From: Calothrix sp. FI2-JRJ7
Lineage (GTDB): Bacteria; Cyanobacteriota; Cyanobacteriia; Cyanobacteriales; Nostocaceae
Reading direction: 5' to 3'
NCBI GenBank assembly: GCA_019359675.1
Contig: JAHHGX010000068.1
Span: forward strand, 124,001-188,000
DNA: 64,000 bases
Shown: one piece after another, positions 8,899-16,579 of the stretch
How the letters are laid out: the number at the start of each line of letters is the position of its first letter
Numbering within the stretch: position 1 is the stretch's first letter
Made by a program: the position numbers and the translations under genes
The notes under the pieces: generated by a model
What the model was told of the DNA's origin: nothing
Database searches by the model: none
What the model saw: the letters and a program-made list of their open reading frames with translations, nothing else

Positions 8899-9795
8899 TT
8901 AATTTGGACGAACACTAGGAATACTAGGTAAGTTAACGCTTTCACCATTTAATAATGCTTTAACTTTCTTGTTCGGATAAGTTTTCTGATTCCATTGTAA
9001 ATTAGCAATCGCTTGTTGGCTGTTCCAACTTGGCTCAAATCCAACGCGCACTCCATCCCAGAACAGCTCATAGCCGATTTTTTGACCGTTTAGTACACCT
9101 TCGACTCGTTTATTAGGGTAAGCTTGCTTGTTTTGTTGTAAATTAGCAATTGCTTGTTCGCGACTCCAACTCGGCTCAAATCCAACGCGCGCACCATTCC
9201 AGAACAACTCATAGCCAATTTTTTGACCATTAAAATAGCCTTCTATTTTCTTATTAGGATATTTCTTTTTAGTCAATTCTAGATGATTAATTGCTTCCTG
9301 GCGCGTAGCCTTCTCTATCGTTTCAACCTTCGCGCCATCCAAATACAACTGATATCCCTTGGCGCCAAGGAATCTGTCATCTGATAACATTGTGCGATTT
9401 GGAAAATTTAAAGTAATAGATTCTGTTTTACATCCTCCCGATTTACAAATTTGAATCGCTCCTTGCAATTGCGGTGGTCTTGAATATGAGGTGCATCCCT
9501 CAACTCGAATCTGACCGTTTGCTGTATCCATTGCACCGAAAACAGGACAATTTTCCCCACCTTCAATCGAGACTTTTTGACTTGTCACCGACCCAGATTT
9601 AGTGTAGAGATGGTAATAGCTCGTATCTGCTTGAACACAAATGTTTACCCCCACTTGAGAAATGCAATTAAGGAAGTTAGAATCGGCTTTTACAGGTTGT
9701 GCTTGAGAGAAGCTGAACAAGGGAACGCTGAGACTAAATACTGTAAGAACTGACAGTAGCGATTTACGAGATTGAAGATTATTTTTTACAGACAT
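8899..9795 (-). CDS. Secreted protein with three ~45-residue repeats
   Basis: A 298-residue exported protein, not recognised by name. A signal peptide (about 1-37, cleavage near VKA-DS) is followed by a cysteine-containing domain (about 38-150; six cysteines). Then come three imperfect repeats of 44-47 residues. Each runs 'GYELFWNG.RVGFEPSW' - helix 'EQAIANLQQNK' - 'YPNKKVEG..NGQKI'. The two last repeats are nearly identical, so the array grew recently by duplication. The regular strand-helix pattern suggests a small repeated alpha/beta module for binding at the cell surface. It is monocistronic, next to another small secreted protein on the same strand. Confidence 0.75.
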   Translation of the reverse strand: MSVKNNLQSRKSLLSVLTVFSLSVPLFSFSQAQPVKADSNFLNCISQVGVNICVQADTSYYHLYTKSGSVTSQKVSIEGGENCPVFGAMDTANGQIRVEGCTSYSRPPQLQGAIQICKSGGCKTESITLNFPNRTMLSDDRFLGAKGYQLYLDGAKVETIEKATRQEAINHLELTKKKYPNKKIEGYFNGQKIGYELFWNGARVGFEPSWSREQAIANLQQNKQAYPNKRVEGVLNGQKIGYELFWDGVRVGFEPSWNSQQAIANLQWNQKTYPNKKVKALLNGESVNLPSIPSVRPN

Positions 9796-9844
9796 GGTTG
9801 GAATTCCTTATTAAATAATTTAAGCACTTACTTAACGATATTAT

Positions 9845-9904
9845 GGTGCGTGAAAGCACTGTATTTTGCGTTAAATTGATTGATAGTAATAGCTTTCACG
9901 CACC
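9845..9904. repeat. 60-base inverted repeat (hairpin) between two secreted-protein genes
   Basis: Perfect 13-base arms GGTGCGTGAAAGC and GCTTTCACGCACC enclose a 34-base AT-rich loop. It is just upstream of the repeat-protein gene on the minus strand. It could be a mobile palindrome remnant or a structured 5' leader. Confidence 0.65.
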
Positions 9905-9956
9905 CTACCCCAATTTATTAGCGCCTCAAAATGCTCTTTGTAAGTGACATTCGAGG

Positions 9957-9984
9957 GTAAGGTGGGCACTGCCCACCCTACTAC
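9957..9984. repeat. GGTGGGCACTGCCCACC palindrome, copy 1
   Basis: A 28-base palindromic element with the GGTGGGCA-CTGCCCACC core and GTARG/CTAC ends. It is 13 bases downstream of the 9998 stop codon. A second copy is at 32,416-32,443. It can form a strong hairpin, but no T-run follows, so a terminator role is unclear. Confidence 0.7.
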
Positions 9985-9997
9985 TTATTTTTAGATT

Positions 9998-10468
9998 TTA
10001 ATTACAGGCATATATATTCACTGCAAATCCTACTGTATTACCAAATTTATCGTAGGCGCCTGAAGGATTTGCAATATAGAGGTTACGAGCTTTTTTAACA
10101 GCACTTTTTTCACTAGCTTGGACGTTCTTAAATATAGTTTTGTCTTTTAGTACACGTAAATCCTCCATGACATTAAATTTAATTTGAGAAGGGTTAACAG
10201 CAGAGGTTTCAGATACTTGCCAGCAAAGACTACTGTAGCCTTGTGGCATATTATCGGTGCTAAAATTTCCACTTGAACGACTCTTTTGACCTCGTTGAGG
10301 TTCTCCTTGTGACCTAACAGTAGCTATTAATTGTCTCTGAGGAGCGCTAGCAATTAAGTTTTGTGTTTGAGAGGATGATTTAACATTTGCAAAAACACTT
10401 GCTGATGAAAGTGCGCTAGCAGCAAATACCAATGGAAGTGCAACTTTGGTTAATGATTTAATAGACAT
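9998..10468 (-). CDS. Small secreted protein, 156 aa
   Basis: Not recognised. A signal peptide (1-27, ending SVFA) precedes a low-complexity polar stretch, then a C-terminal domain with two cysteines (in SLCWQ and YACN) that could form a disulfide. Conserved-looking text is 'IKFNVMEDLRVLKDKTIFKN' and 'KKARNLYIANPSGAYDKFGN'. A clear AGGAG-like site (AAAGGAGTTTC) precedes the start. Probably a periplasmic protein; function unknown. Confidence 0.7.
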   Translation of the reverse strand: MSIKSLTKVALPLVFAASALSSASVFANVKSSSQTQNLIASAPQRQLIATVRSQGEPQRGQKSRSSGNFSTDNMPQGYSSLCWQVSETSAVNPSQIKFNVMEDLRVLKDKTIFKNVQASEKSAVKKARNLYIANPSGAYDKFGNTVGFAVNIYACN

Positions 10469-10835
10469 GATTGAAACTCCTTTAGTTGTGTGTTGTAATT
10501 TGTAAACAACAGGTAAAGCATATTAATATAAGCTCAAGCATGAAAAGGATAATTAATGGTGTTTATCCTTGCTTATTTTTCCTGTTACCGCACTTCACGT
10601 TTGATATTTCTGGTTTATGCACAAATCACAGAAATTTTTTTGAAATTATTTTTTTTGCAATGTTGAAACGCGATGGTAATGTTGAAACGCAATGGTAGAG
10701 ACGTGATTAATCCCTACCATAAGCGGATATCCTACCCTGCGGGAAAACTCCGTTTACGGATAACGGGAAAACTACCCTGCGGGAAAACTACGTTTACGTT
10801 TACGGATAACGGGAAAACCTCCGGTTTACACGTCT
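10469..10835. other. Intergenic region dominated by a composite repeat
   Basis: Contains the promoter of the 10,468 gene (left part) and, from 10,695, a composite repeat. Two overlapping plus-strand open frames here are made largely of repeat sequence and are not accepted as genes. Confidence 0.55.
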
Positions 10836-10839
10836 CTAC
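10695..10839. repeat. Composite element with GTAGAGACGTG / CACGTCTCTAC ends
   Basis: Terminal inverted repeats of the GTAGAGACG family bound a 145-base element. Inside are internal direct repeats of the type 'ccctgcgggaaaact.cgtttacgg' and 'ggataacgggaaaac'. The same internal words occur near 13,430 and 62,780. The right end overlaps the TPR-CHAT gene and supplies its TAG stop codon (10,836-10,838). Confidence 0.75.
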
Positions 10840-13466
10840 AGCCAATTCCCCAACAACACGTAAGGCGCCCAATGTATAGGATGTCGATAATCTGGGTCTT
10901 TTAGTAGCTCTAGTTGCGCTTGTCGCAGTGCTTCTGCTTTTGTAATATTCTTTTGGGCTAACTCGCGGTAAAATCGACTAATTAGGCGGGCGCCAGATGC
11001 ATCATCTATACTCCACAGCGAAGCGAGAGTACTACGGGCACCTGAACGTACAGCTATGCCAGCAAGTCCCAATGCGGCTCGTTTATCTCCTTCGGCTGTT
11101 TCGCAGGCACTAAGAACGAGTAACTCTATCGGTTCTGGTTGAATTTCTTCTCTACCCCGTAGCAATTCTCTTAATTCATTGACTTTTACTGGTCTATCCC
11201 AAGCTAGTATAAATGTTTTGTCGGCATTAGAACTAAACTGACCGTGGGTTGCTAAATGTACAACAGAAAATGGCAGCGTATCAACCTCTTTACGTAATGC
11301 TGAACTAGTAAATGTTTGATTTAGCAGCACTTCGCTGGGTATTTCTGATTTAATCGCCTCAACTTCATCATTAACATTTGGCAACGAACTAAATCCATGT
11401 CGTGCTTCTGTCAGTCCAGCTACCAAAGTTTTTAACTTGCCTCGGTTTAAAGGTTTGGGACCGAGCAACTCTAGTCCAGGTGTTAGCGCGATACTATATT
11501 TCTCTACCAAATACTGTTTGCCATCATATAAAGCAGCCATCGGCACGTTCCGCAGACCACCATCTAAGACAAATACCAGTGTTTTGATTTGTTTTTGTAA
11601 TAGTTCTGTATCTATTGGGCTAATCAACCAGGTGTAAACTGTTTGTGCAAGCGATTTACCTTCTGGTGCTGTGTAGGGTTTCTCTAAAGACAACCGCAAT
11701 TCTTCCAAAGTCTCTTCTACTTGACTTTGAGTCACTTTCACGCTGTAGTGATGAAGTAATCGCCCTTGTAAACTTACAATTACTTCGAGTTTGTCTTTAA
11801 GAATGATGGGATAAATTACTGCTGCTTGCGACTGCTCTATTTGCTCGACTGGAACTATTTGTCCCTGCAAACAAGCCGAACGAAAAAAATTGTCTAACTC
11901 TGCCAGTTGTAAAGATTCAATTACTACACGAGCTTGTCTCAAGTTTTCTTGACTGGGTTCTATTTCCCCCGAATTTCCCTCAGATAATAGCGTTTCTACA
12001 TATTCCCGATATAAAGGTTCTACACTTTCACGAAACGAAAATTGAATATCCGGGTTAATTGCTACCAAATCACTACGTAGAGATTTAAGCGTTGTAAAAG
12101 CAACTTTATAGGCGCCAGTTGCTTGCTCGACTGCTCCTCTAGCTCTTAAAATTCGTCCTAGCTGCCACTGCCATTGGTATACGATATCTGAGGCATTAAT
12201 TGCTTGTGCTAGTTGCAAAGCCTGTTGCGTTAAATCTTGAGCTTGCGACCACTGCTGATTTTTTTCATACAATCCACCTAGATAACCCAGAGCATAAGAT
12301 TCCGCTCGTTGGTCACCTAAATTTTTAGCTTGTTGAATAGCTTGAGCAAGTATTTGAGCCGATGATTTTTGATTCATATTTCCCAATTTCATCAAGCTTT
12401 GAGAAAAGTTAATAGCCGCATAAACTGCTACCCGGCTAGTCGGCAAATCAGTAAGCTTACTTAAAATTTGCTTAGATAAAATTTCAGCCTCAGCTTGTTG
12501 CTTAGTCTCAATTAATAAACTCAATTTATTAATTTCAGCCTGAAGCTGTTTAATTCCACGAGAAGAAGTTACGATTGCTTGTTGGTAATATGCCAATGCC
12601 GCTTCTGTGTCTCCTTGAGCGCGCGCAGTGTTACCCAAACTCAAAAAGGTAAGGCTCAGATGTTGTTTGAATGTAGTATTTGTACTTTGTATTGTTGTGA
12701 TTTGCTGTAAAACGCGACGAGAATCATTCAAATCTCCCACAAGTCTCAGCACATTGCCCAAACTACGCAATCCTGTAATTTTTAATTCTTGGTCTGGTTG
12801 ATTTAAAAGCGTTTGTTCTAGCTCTTTCAATGTTTTGCGCGCTTGCAAATACATCCCTAAAGCTTGTTGCGCTTGAGCTTGATTCAAATTGGCGCCAATT
12901 TTACCAGAAATAGAACCAGCTTCTGTATAGGCGCCTGTTGCTTGCTGCCAAGTGTGCAAAGCTTGTTCTGTTTTACCTTGCGCTAATTGTAAACTGCCTT
13001 GGGTATTGAGTGCTTGGGCAAAGATTAATTTTCTAGAAACGTGATTATTGGAGTTTCGACTTGATTGAATGAGTTTGAGACTTGAGCTAATTGCAGCTTC
13101 TGCTTGTTGCAACTGTCCCAACTGTTGATAAGCTAAAGACAAATGATTCAGCAGCATTGCTTGTGTTAGCTGATTCCCCTGAGCTTTCTCTTCGTTAAGT
13201 GCTTGTTGCCAAATAGTTACAGCTTCAGTAAATCGTGATGCTTGAAAAAGTTCTTTACCTTGTTGAATTAAATAAGTAGTAGGAGGAATAGCTTCAACCT
13301 GGTTAAATGGAAGTAAATTCAATATGAGAACAATAATTAAACCAAATATAAAGTTTTTGACACCACTCCACCAATTGCGGCGCCTAACCAAACTCTTAAT
13401 AATTCTTTCTTGGTGTCCTTTGTGTCTACCCTGCGGGAAATCCTTCGGATTATGTGGTTCATCCAT
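10836..13466 (-). CDS. TPR-CHAT caspase-like protein
   Basis: An 876-residue protein. A short cytosolic start is followed by one membrane segment (about 37-57, NFIFGLIIVLILNLLPF) and a long array of tetratricopeptide repeats (about 65-480). The C-terminal CHAT domain has the probable His741 (LATHGQF) / Cys788 (LSACETAEGD) dyad. CHAT proteins are caspase/separase-like peptidases; the TPR part usually binds partners. It follows the haemagglutinin gene on the same strand after 41 bases, so the two probably form an operon. The first ~25 residues are encoded by repeat-like DNA ('ccctgcgggaaa...gattatgtggttcatcc'), and the stop codon lies in another repeat. The true start may therefore be further in; no better ATG precedes the membrane segment, and a TTG at codon 26 is possible. 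Confidence 0.87.
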   Translation of the reverse strand: MDEPHNPKDFPQGRHKGHQERIIKSLVRRRNWWSGVKNFIFGLIIVLILNLLPFNQVEAIPPTTYLIQQGKELFQASRFTEAVTIWQQALNEEKAQGNQLTQAMLLNHLSLAYQQLGQLQQAEAAISSSLKLIQSSRNSNNHVSRKLIFAQALNTQGSLQLAQGKTEQALHTWQQATGAYTEAGSISGKIGANLNQAQAQQALGMYLQARKTLKELEQTLLNQPDQELKITGLRSLGNVLRLVGDLNDSRRVLQQITTIQSTNTTFKQHLSLTFLSLGNTARAQGDTEAALAYYQQAIVTSSRGIKQLQAEINKLSLLIETKQQAEAEILSKQILSKLTDLPTSRVAVYAAINFSQSLMKLGNMNQKSSAQILAQAIQQAKNLGDQRAESYALGYLGGLYEKNQQWSQAQDLTQQALQLAQAINASDIVYQWQWQLGRILRARGAVEQATGAYKVAFTTLKSLRSDLVAINPDIQFSFRESVEPLYREYVETLLSEGNSGEIEPSQENLRQARVVIESLQLAELDNFFRSACLQGQIVPVEQIEQSQAAVIYPIILKDKLEVIVSLQGRLLHHYSVKVTQSQVEETLEELRLSLEKPYTAPEGKSLAQTVYTWLISPIDTELLQKQIKTLVFVLDGGLRNVPMAALYDGKQYLVEKYSIALTPGLELLGPKPLNRGKLKTLVAGLTEARHGFSSLPNVNDEVEAIKSEIPSEVLLNQTFTSSALRKEVDTLPFSVVHLATHGQFSSNADKTFILAWDRPVKVNELRELLRGREEIQPEPIELLVLSACETAEGDKRAALGLAGIAVRSGARSTLASLWSIDDASGARLISRFYRELAQKNITKAEALRQAQLELLKDPDYRHPIHWAPYVLLGNWL

Positions 13467-13507
13467 CTTCTTTCTGTGAACTCTCGTGGTCTCTGTGGTA
13501 AAGAGAA

Positions 13508-16500
13508 TTACATCATTGCACAGGCAGGGATGCCTGTGCCACCAGCTACAAGAGTTACATTTTTATTAGTATCAATTATCCATCCTTGAGCTTCGATAAT
13601 AGTAGCAGCTAGTGGAGATATATTATTTTCTGTTCGAGCATCACGTAATACCTCTGTATTGTCAGTATAAAATTGCAAATCTTGCCAAACAGCATCACTA
13701 CTTATCGGTTCACTAGGGTTAGGTGGTAAACCACCTCTTCCAGTAATTACAAACTCACTTTTTTTGCTAGCTGTTATTACACCTCCCGTCCGACAGCTTT
13801 GAGCAATTTGCTGAGAAGCATCTACCAAATTTGTAGGTAAAGCTATAAGTCCGCGACTAGGGTCTACATCAGGTGTATTAATATCTATAGTTCCATCAAC
13901 TCCCAGTTCTGAACTCGCATTAATATCGCTTCTTATAGTTAACTTGTCGCGCGGTGCAATCCCAAAGATACTTTCAGCTTTGATATTAATGCGTCCTCCC
14001 GAACCTTTAAAAGCATTGGCGATAATGTCGTTGTCTTCTTCGTCAACAGCAACTAGAAAATTTGTATCAATATTGATATTGCCACCATTACCATTATTCA
14101 AAGCTCTGGCATTAATCAAACTCTGGTTCCGCATCAATATATAATCATCAGAACGTAATCTAATGTTAGCATTACCACCAGAAGCAGTTTCCGCATCAAT
14201 CCTACCTTGATTTAAAGAAATAGTACCTGCTGCTATCTCTAAACTACCTGGTTGACCGGCGCCTAAACCGCTGACACTGATTTTACCTGTATTTTCAACG
14301 AACAATTTCCCCGTTGTAATTCGTAAATCTCCAGCGTTACCATCTTCAAACGAACGTGCTGACAAATTTGTGACGCGCGAACCGCTAACTCCTGTACCGA
14401 CAACTCGCACTGACTCACTAGCATTGACTACCAAGCTACCTGCATTACCTTTACCTCTTGTCGATGCGGATATTTCTGCTCCATCTCTTACAATTAGCTG
14501 TTTGGTATCAATTCTAAAATCTCTGGCATTCCCCCTGCCGCCACTACCAACTTGATTAAATAATCCACTGGCAATGCGATTATTTGCTGAGGCGCCACCG
14601 ACTTCTACCATATCTCTAGCATTAATAACTAAAATGCCAGTATTACCAGTACCAAATGTTGAAGCAGATACTTCGGCGCCATCTCGAACGGTTAGTTTAC
14701 CTGTAGTAATACGTAACTCTCCACCATTCCCTGTAGCATCTGTATTGACTTGAGCAGAGAGCCGACTAGCCAACTCTTGATTAAAAGAAGTGCCAAACAC
14801 GTCTACAGATTCAAAAGCATCAATAGTCAAATTACCAGCTTTGCCAGCACCAAATGTTGAAGCTGATATTCTTGCCCCATCTCTGACAGTTAATTTGCCA
14901 GTAGTAACCAAGATATTACCAGCATTACCTGTGGTATTTACTTCGCTCTGTGATACCAAGCCACTGGAAAACACAGTATTTCCTACTTTTCCAGTTCCGC
15001 TAATTTCTACATTATCTGTAGAGATGATTGTTATATTCCCACCCCTACCCGCCCCAAAAGTTGCAGCAAAAATGTCAGCTCCATCACGGACAATTAACTT
15101 ACCAGTGTTAATCGTCACATTTCCTGCATCTTTGGCACCAAGTGTAAAAGCACTAAAACTGCTTGATGAACGTCCATCGACGGTAGTACCAAGAAGTTGT
15201 ACTGACTGTGGAGCATTAACAATGAGATTTCCTCCACGTCCATCACCGACTGTGGCAATACTAAAGTTTCCGCCACTTCGGAGAATCAAATTGGTAGCGT
15301 TAATTGTCAAATTTCCAGCATCTCCACTACCTTCCGAATCTACGAAAAATCCACTAGAAGGCTGACCGCTAACTGTTGCACCAATTACTTCTACCGATTG
15401 GGCATTAACCAACAAATTTCCGCCGTGTCCTTGGTCAAATGTAGCAGTAGATATCCTTGCACCTTCTTGAACTGTTAACCTACCTGTATTAATAATAACA
15501 TTTGCTGCGGCGCCAGTTCCGAGCGTTCGAGCAAACAGCCCACCTGGGTTCCCCGACGCTCTAATACCCGCCAAATCTACAGATTCAGAAGCATCAATTA
15601 ATAAACTACCACCTGGATTGGCGCCCAAGGTATTTGTTACTAGTCGAGACCCTGCGGTTAAGGATACGCGTCTACCAAATAAATGTATATCACCAGCCCC
15701 TTCTCCACTTGTGTTAATAAGGGCTGCTTGAGAAAGAAAAATATCTCCCCGTGTAACGGTTTCAGGAAAACTGAATTTTAGACGATTGTTTTCCAAGTTT
15801 ATGCCTATTTCATTTTCTCGTATAGAACCTAATTCAACCCGCCCTGCTGTTGCTTGTAAAGTGGCGCCTTCAATAAAAATATCCCCTCCCAGTAACGCCA
15901 AAGTTTTACCTGTAGGTACAAAAAATCCAGGTAATGATGCTTGTACCTGAATTGGTTTTGCATTAAGACCGAATTGTAGACCTAGCGGTACATTAACAGT
16001 CAACAAAGGTGGGGTTTGGGGATTGATGGCACTAAAAGCAAAGCCATTATTAAACACTAAGCTATCTGCTGTACTCGCCACAAAAGAACCTGCAATGTCT
16101 AAGCGTGCATTCGCGCCAAAAATTATACCGTTGGGATTAATTAAAAACAAATTCGCATTTCCCAACACCCCTAGCGTTCCTAAAATATCGGAACGGTTAC
16201 TCCCTGTTACGCGCGTCAGGATATTTTCAACTCCTGCTGGATTGGAAAAATAAACTTGTTGACCATTATTAATATTAAATTCTGTGAAGCTATGAAATAA
16301 ATTGGCGCCTCGTACTGCACCCCCATCAATACGTTCTCCTATTTTTCCTCCAACATTAACCCCTTGCCGAACTGATGACGATTCACTTAATAATGAGCTA
16401 TCAGGTTTAATATCAGCAAGGACAACTGTTTGTCCAAGCCACATTACTAAATAAAACTTTAAAAATGTTAACAAAAATACAAAAAAATTGCTACGAAACA

Positions 16501-16513
16501 CAAGCTTTAACAT
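13508..16513 (-). CDS. Filamentous haemagglutinin-type two-partner-secretion exoprotein (TpsA-like)
   Basis: A 1001-residue exported protein. A signal peptide (about 1-33) precedes the TPS/haemagglutination-activity domain (about 34-180), which has the hallmark NPNGIIFG motif and 'TNSDILGTL'-like text. A long right-handed beta-helix follows, built of imperfect ~50-residue repeats of the pattern 'GNLTINA...V.GT...TGKLTVRDGARISASTFGAG'. The C-terminus has a cysteine pair and ends in residues encoded by a dispersed 'cacaggca..tgcctgtgcc' palindrome. Such proteins need an outer-membrane TpsB partner with POTRA domains; none is in the window. It is upstream of, and probably co-transcribed with, the TPR-CHAT gene. 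This pairing is known in cyanobacteria but unexplained. Confidence 0.88.
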   Translation of the reverse strand: MLKLVFRSNFFVFLLTFLKFYLVMWLGQTVVLADIKPDSSLLSESSSVRQGVNVGGKIGERIDGGAVRGANLFHSFTEFNINNGQQVYFSNPAGVENILTRVTGSNRSDILGTLGVLGNANLFLINPNGIIFGANARLDIAGSFVASTADSLVFNNGFAFSAINPQTPPLLTVNVPLGLQFGLNAKPIQVQASLPGFFVPTGKTLALLGGDIFIEGATLQATAGRVELGSIRENEIGINLENNRLKFSFPETVTRGDIFLSQAALINTSGEGAGDIHLFGRRVSLTAGSRLVTNTLGANPGGSLLIDASESVDLAGIRASGNPGGLFARTLGTGAAANVIINTGRLTVQEGARISTATFDQGHGGNLLVNAQSVEVIGATVSGQPSSGFFVDSEGSGDAGNLTINATNLILRSGGNFSIATVGDGRGGNLIVNAPQSVQLLGTTVDGRSSSSFSAFTLGAKDAGNVTINTGKLIVRDGADIFAATFGAGRGGNITIISTDNVEISGTGKVGNTVFSSGLVSQSEVNTTGNAGNILVTTGKLTVRDGARISASTFGAGKAGNLTIDAFESVDVFGTSFNQELASRLSAQVNTDATGNGGELRITTGKLTVRDGAEVSASTFGTGNTGILVINARDMVEVGGASANNRIASGLFNQVGSGGRGNARDFRIDTKQLIVRDGAEISASTRGKGNAGSLVVNASESVRVVGTGVSGSRVTNLSARSFEDGNAGDLRITTGKLFVENTGKISVSGLGAGQPGSLEIAAGTISLNQGRIDAETASGGNANIRLRSDDYILMRNQSLINARALNNGNGGNINIDTNFLVAVDEEDNDIIANAFKGSGGRINIKAESIFGIAPRDKLTIRSDINASSELGVDGTIDINTPDVDPSRGLIALPTNLVDASQQIAQSCRTGGVITASKKSEFVITGRGGLPPNPSEPISSDAVWQDLQFYTDNTEVLRDARTENNISPLAATIIEAQGWIIDTNKNVTLVAGGTGIPACAMM

Positions 16514-16579
16514 TACTGAGTGCTAATTATCTTAGCATATAAAGTAAGGGAAAATAGCGCGCGTATCACAGCATTTTTT

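Noticed and set aside
10486-10879. Two overlapping plus-strand open frames of ~70 codons
   Set aside because: They consist of promoter DNA and of the composite repeat at 10,695-10,839. The second runs antisense into the TPR-CHAT gene.
14790-15365. Long antisense open frame of 191 codons within the haemagglutinin gene
   Set aside because: The repetitive, Asn/Thr-rich coding strand produces Pro/Leu/Val-rich antisense frames. The minus-strand protein is clearly the real one.
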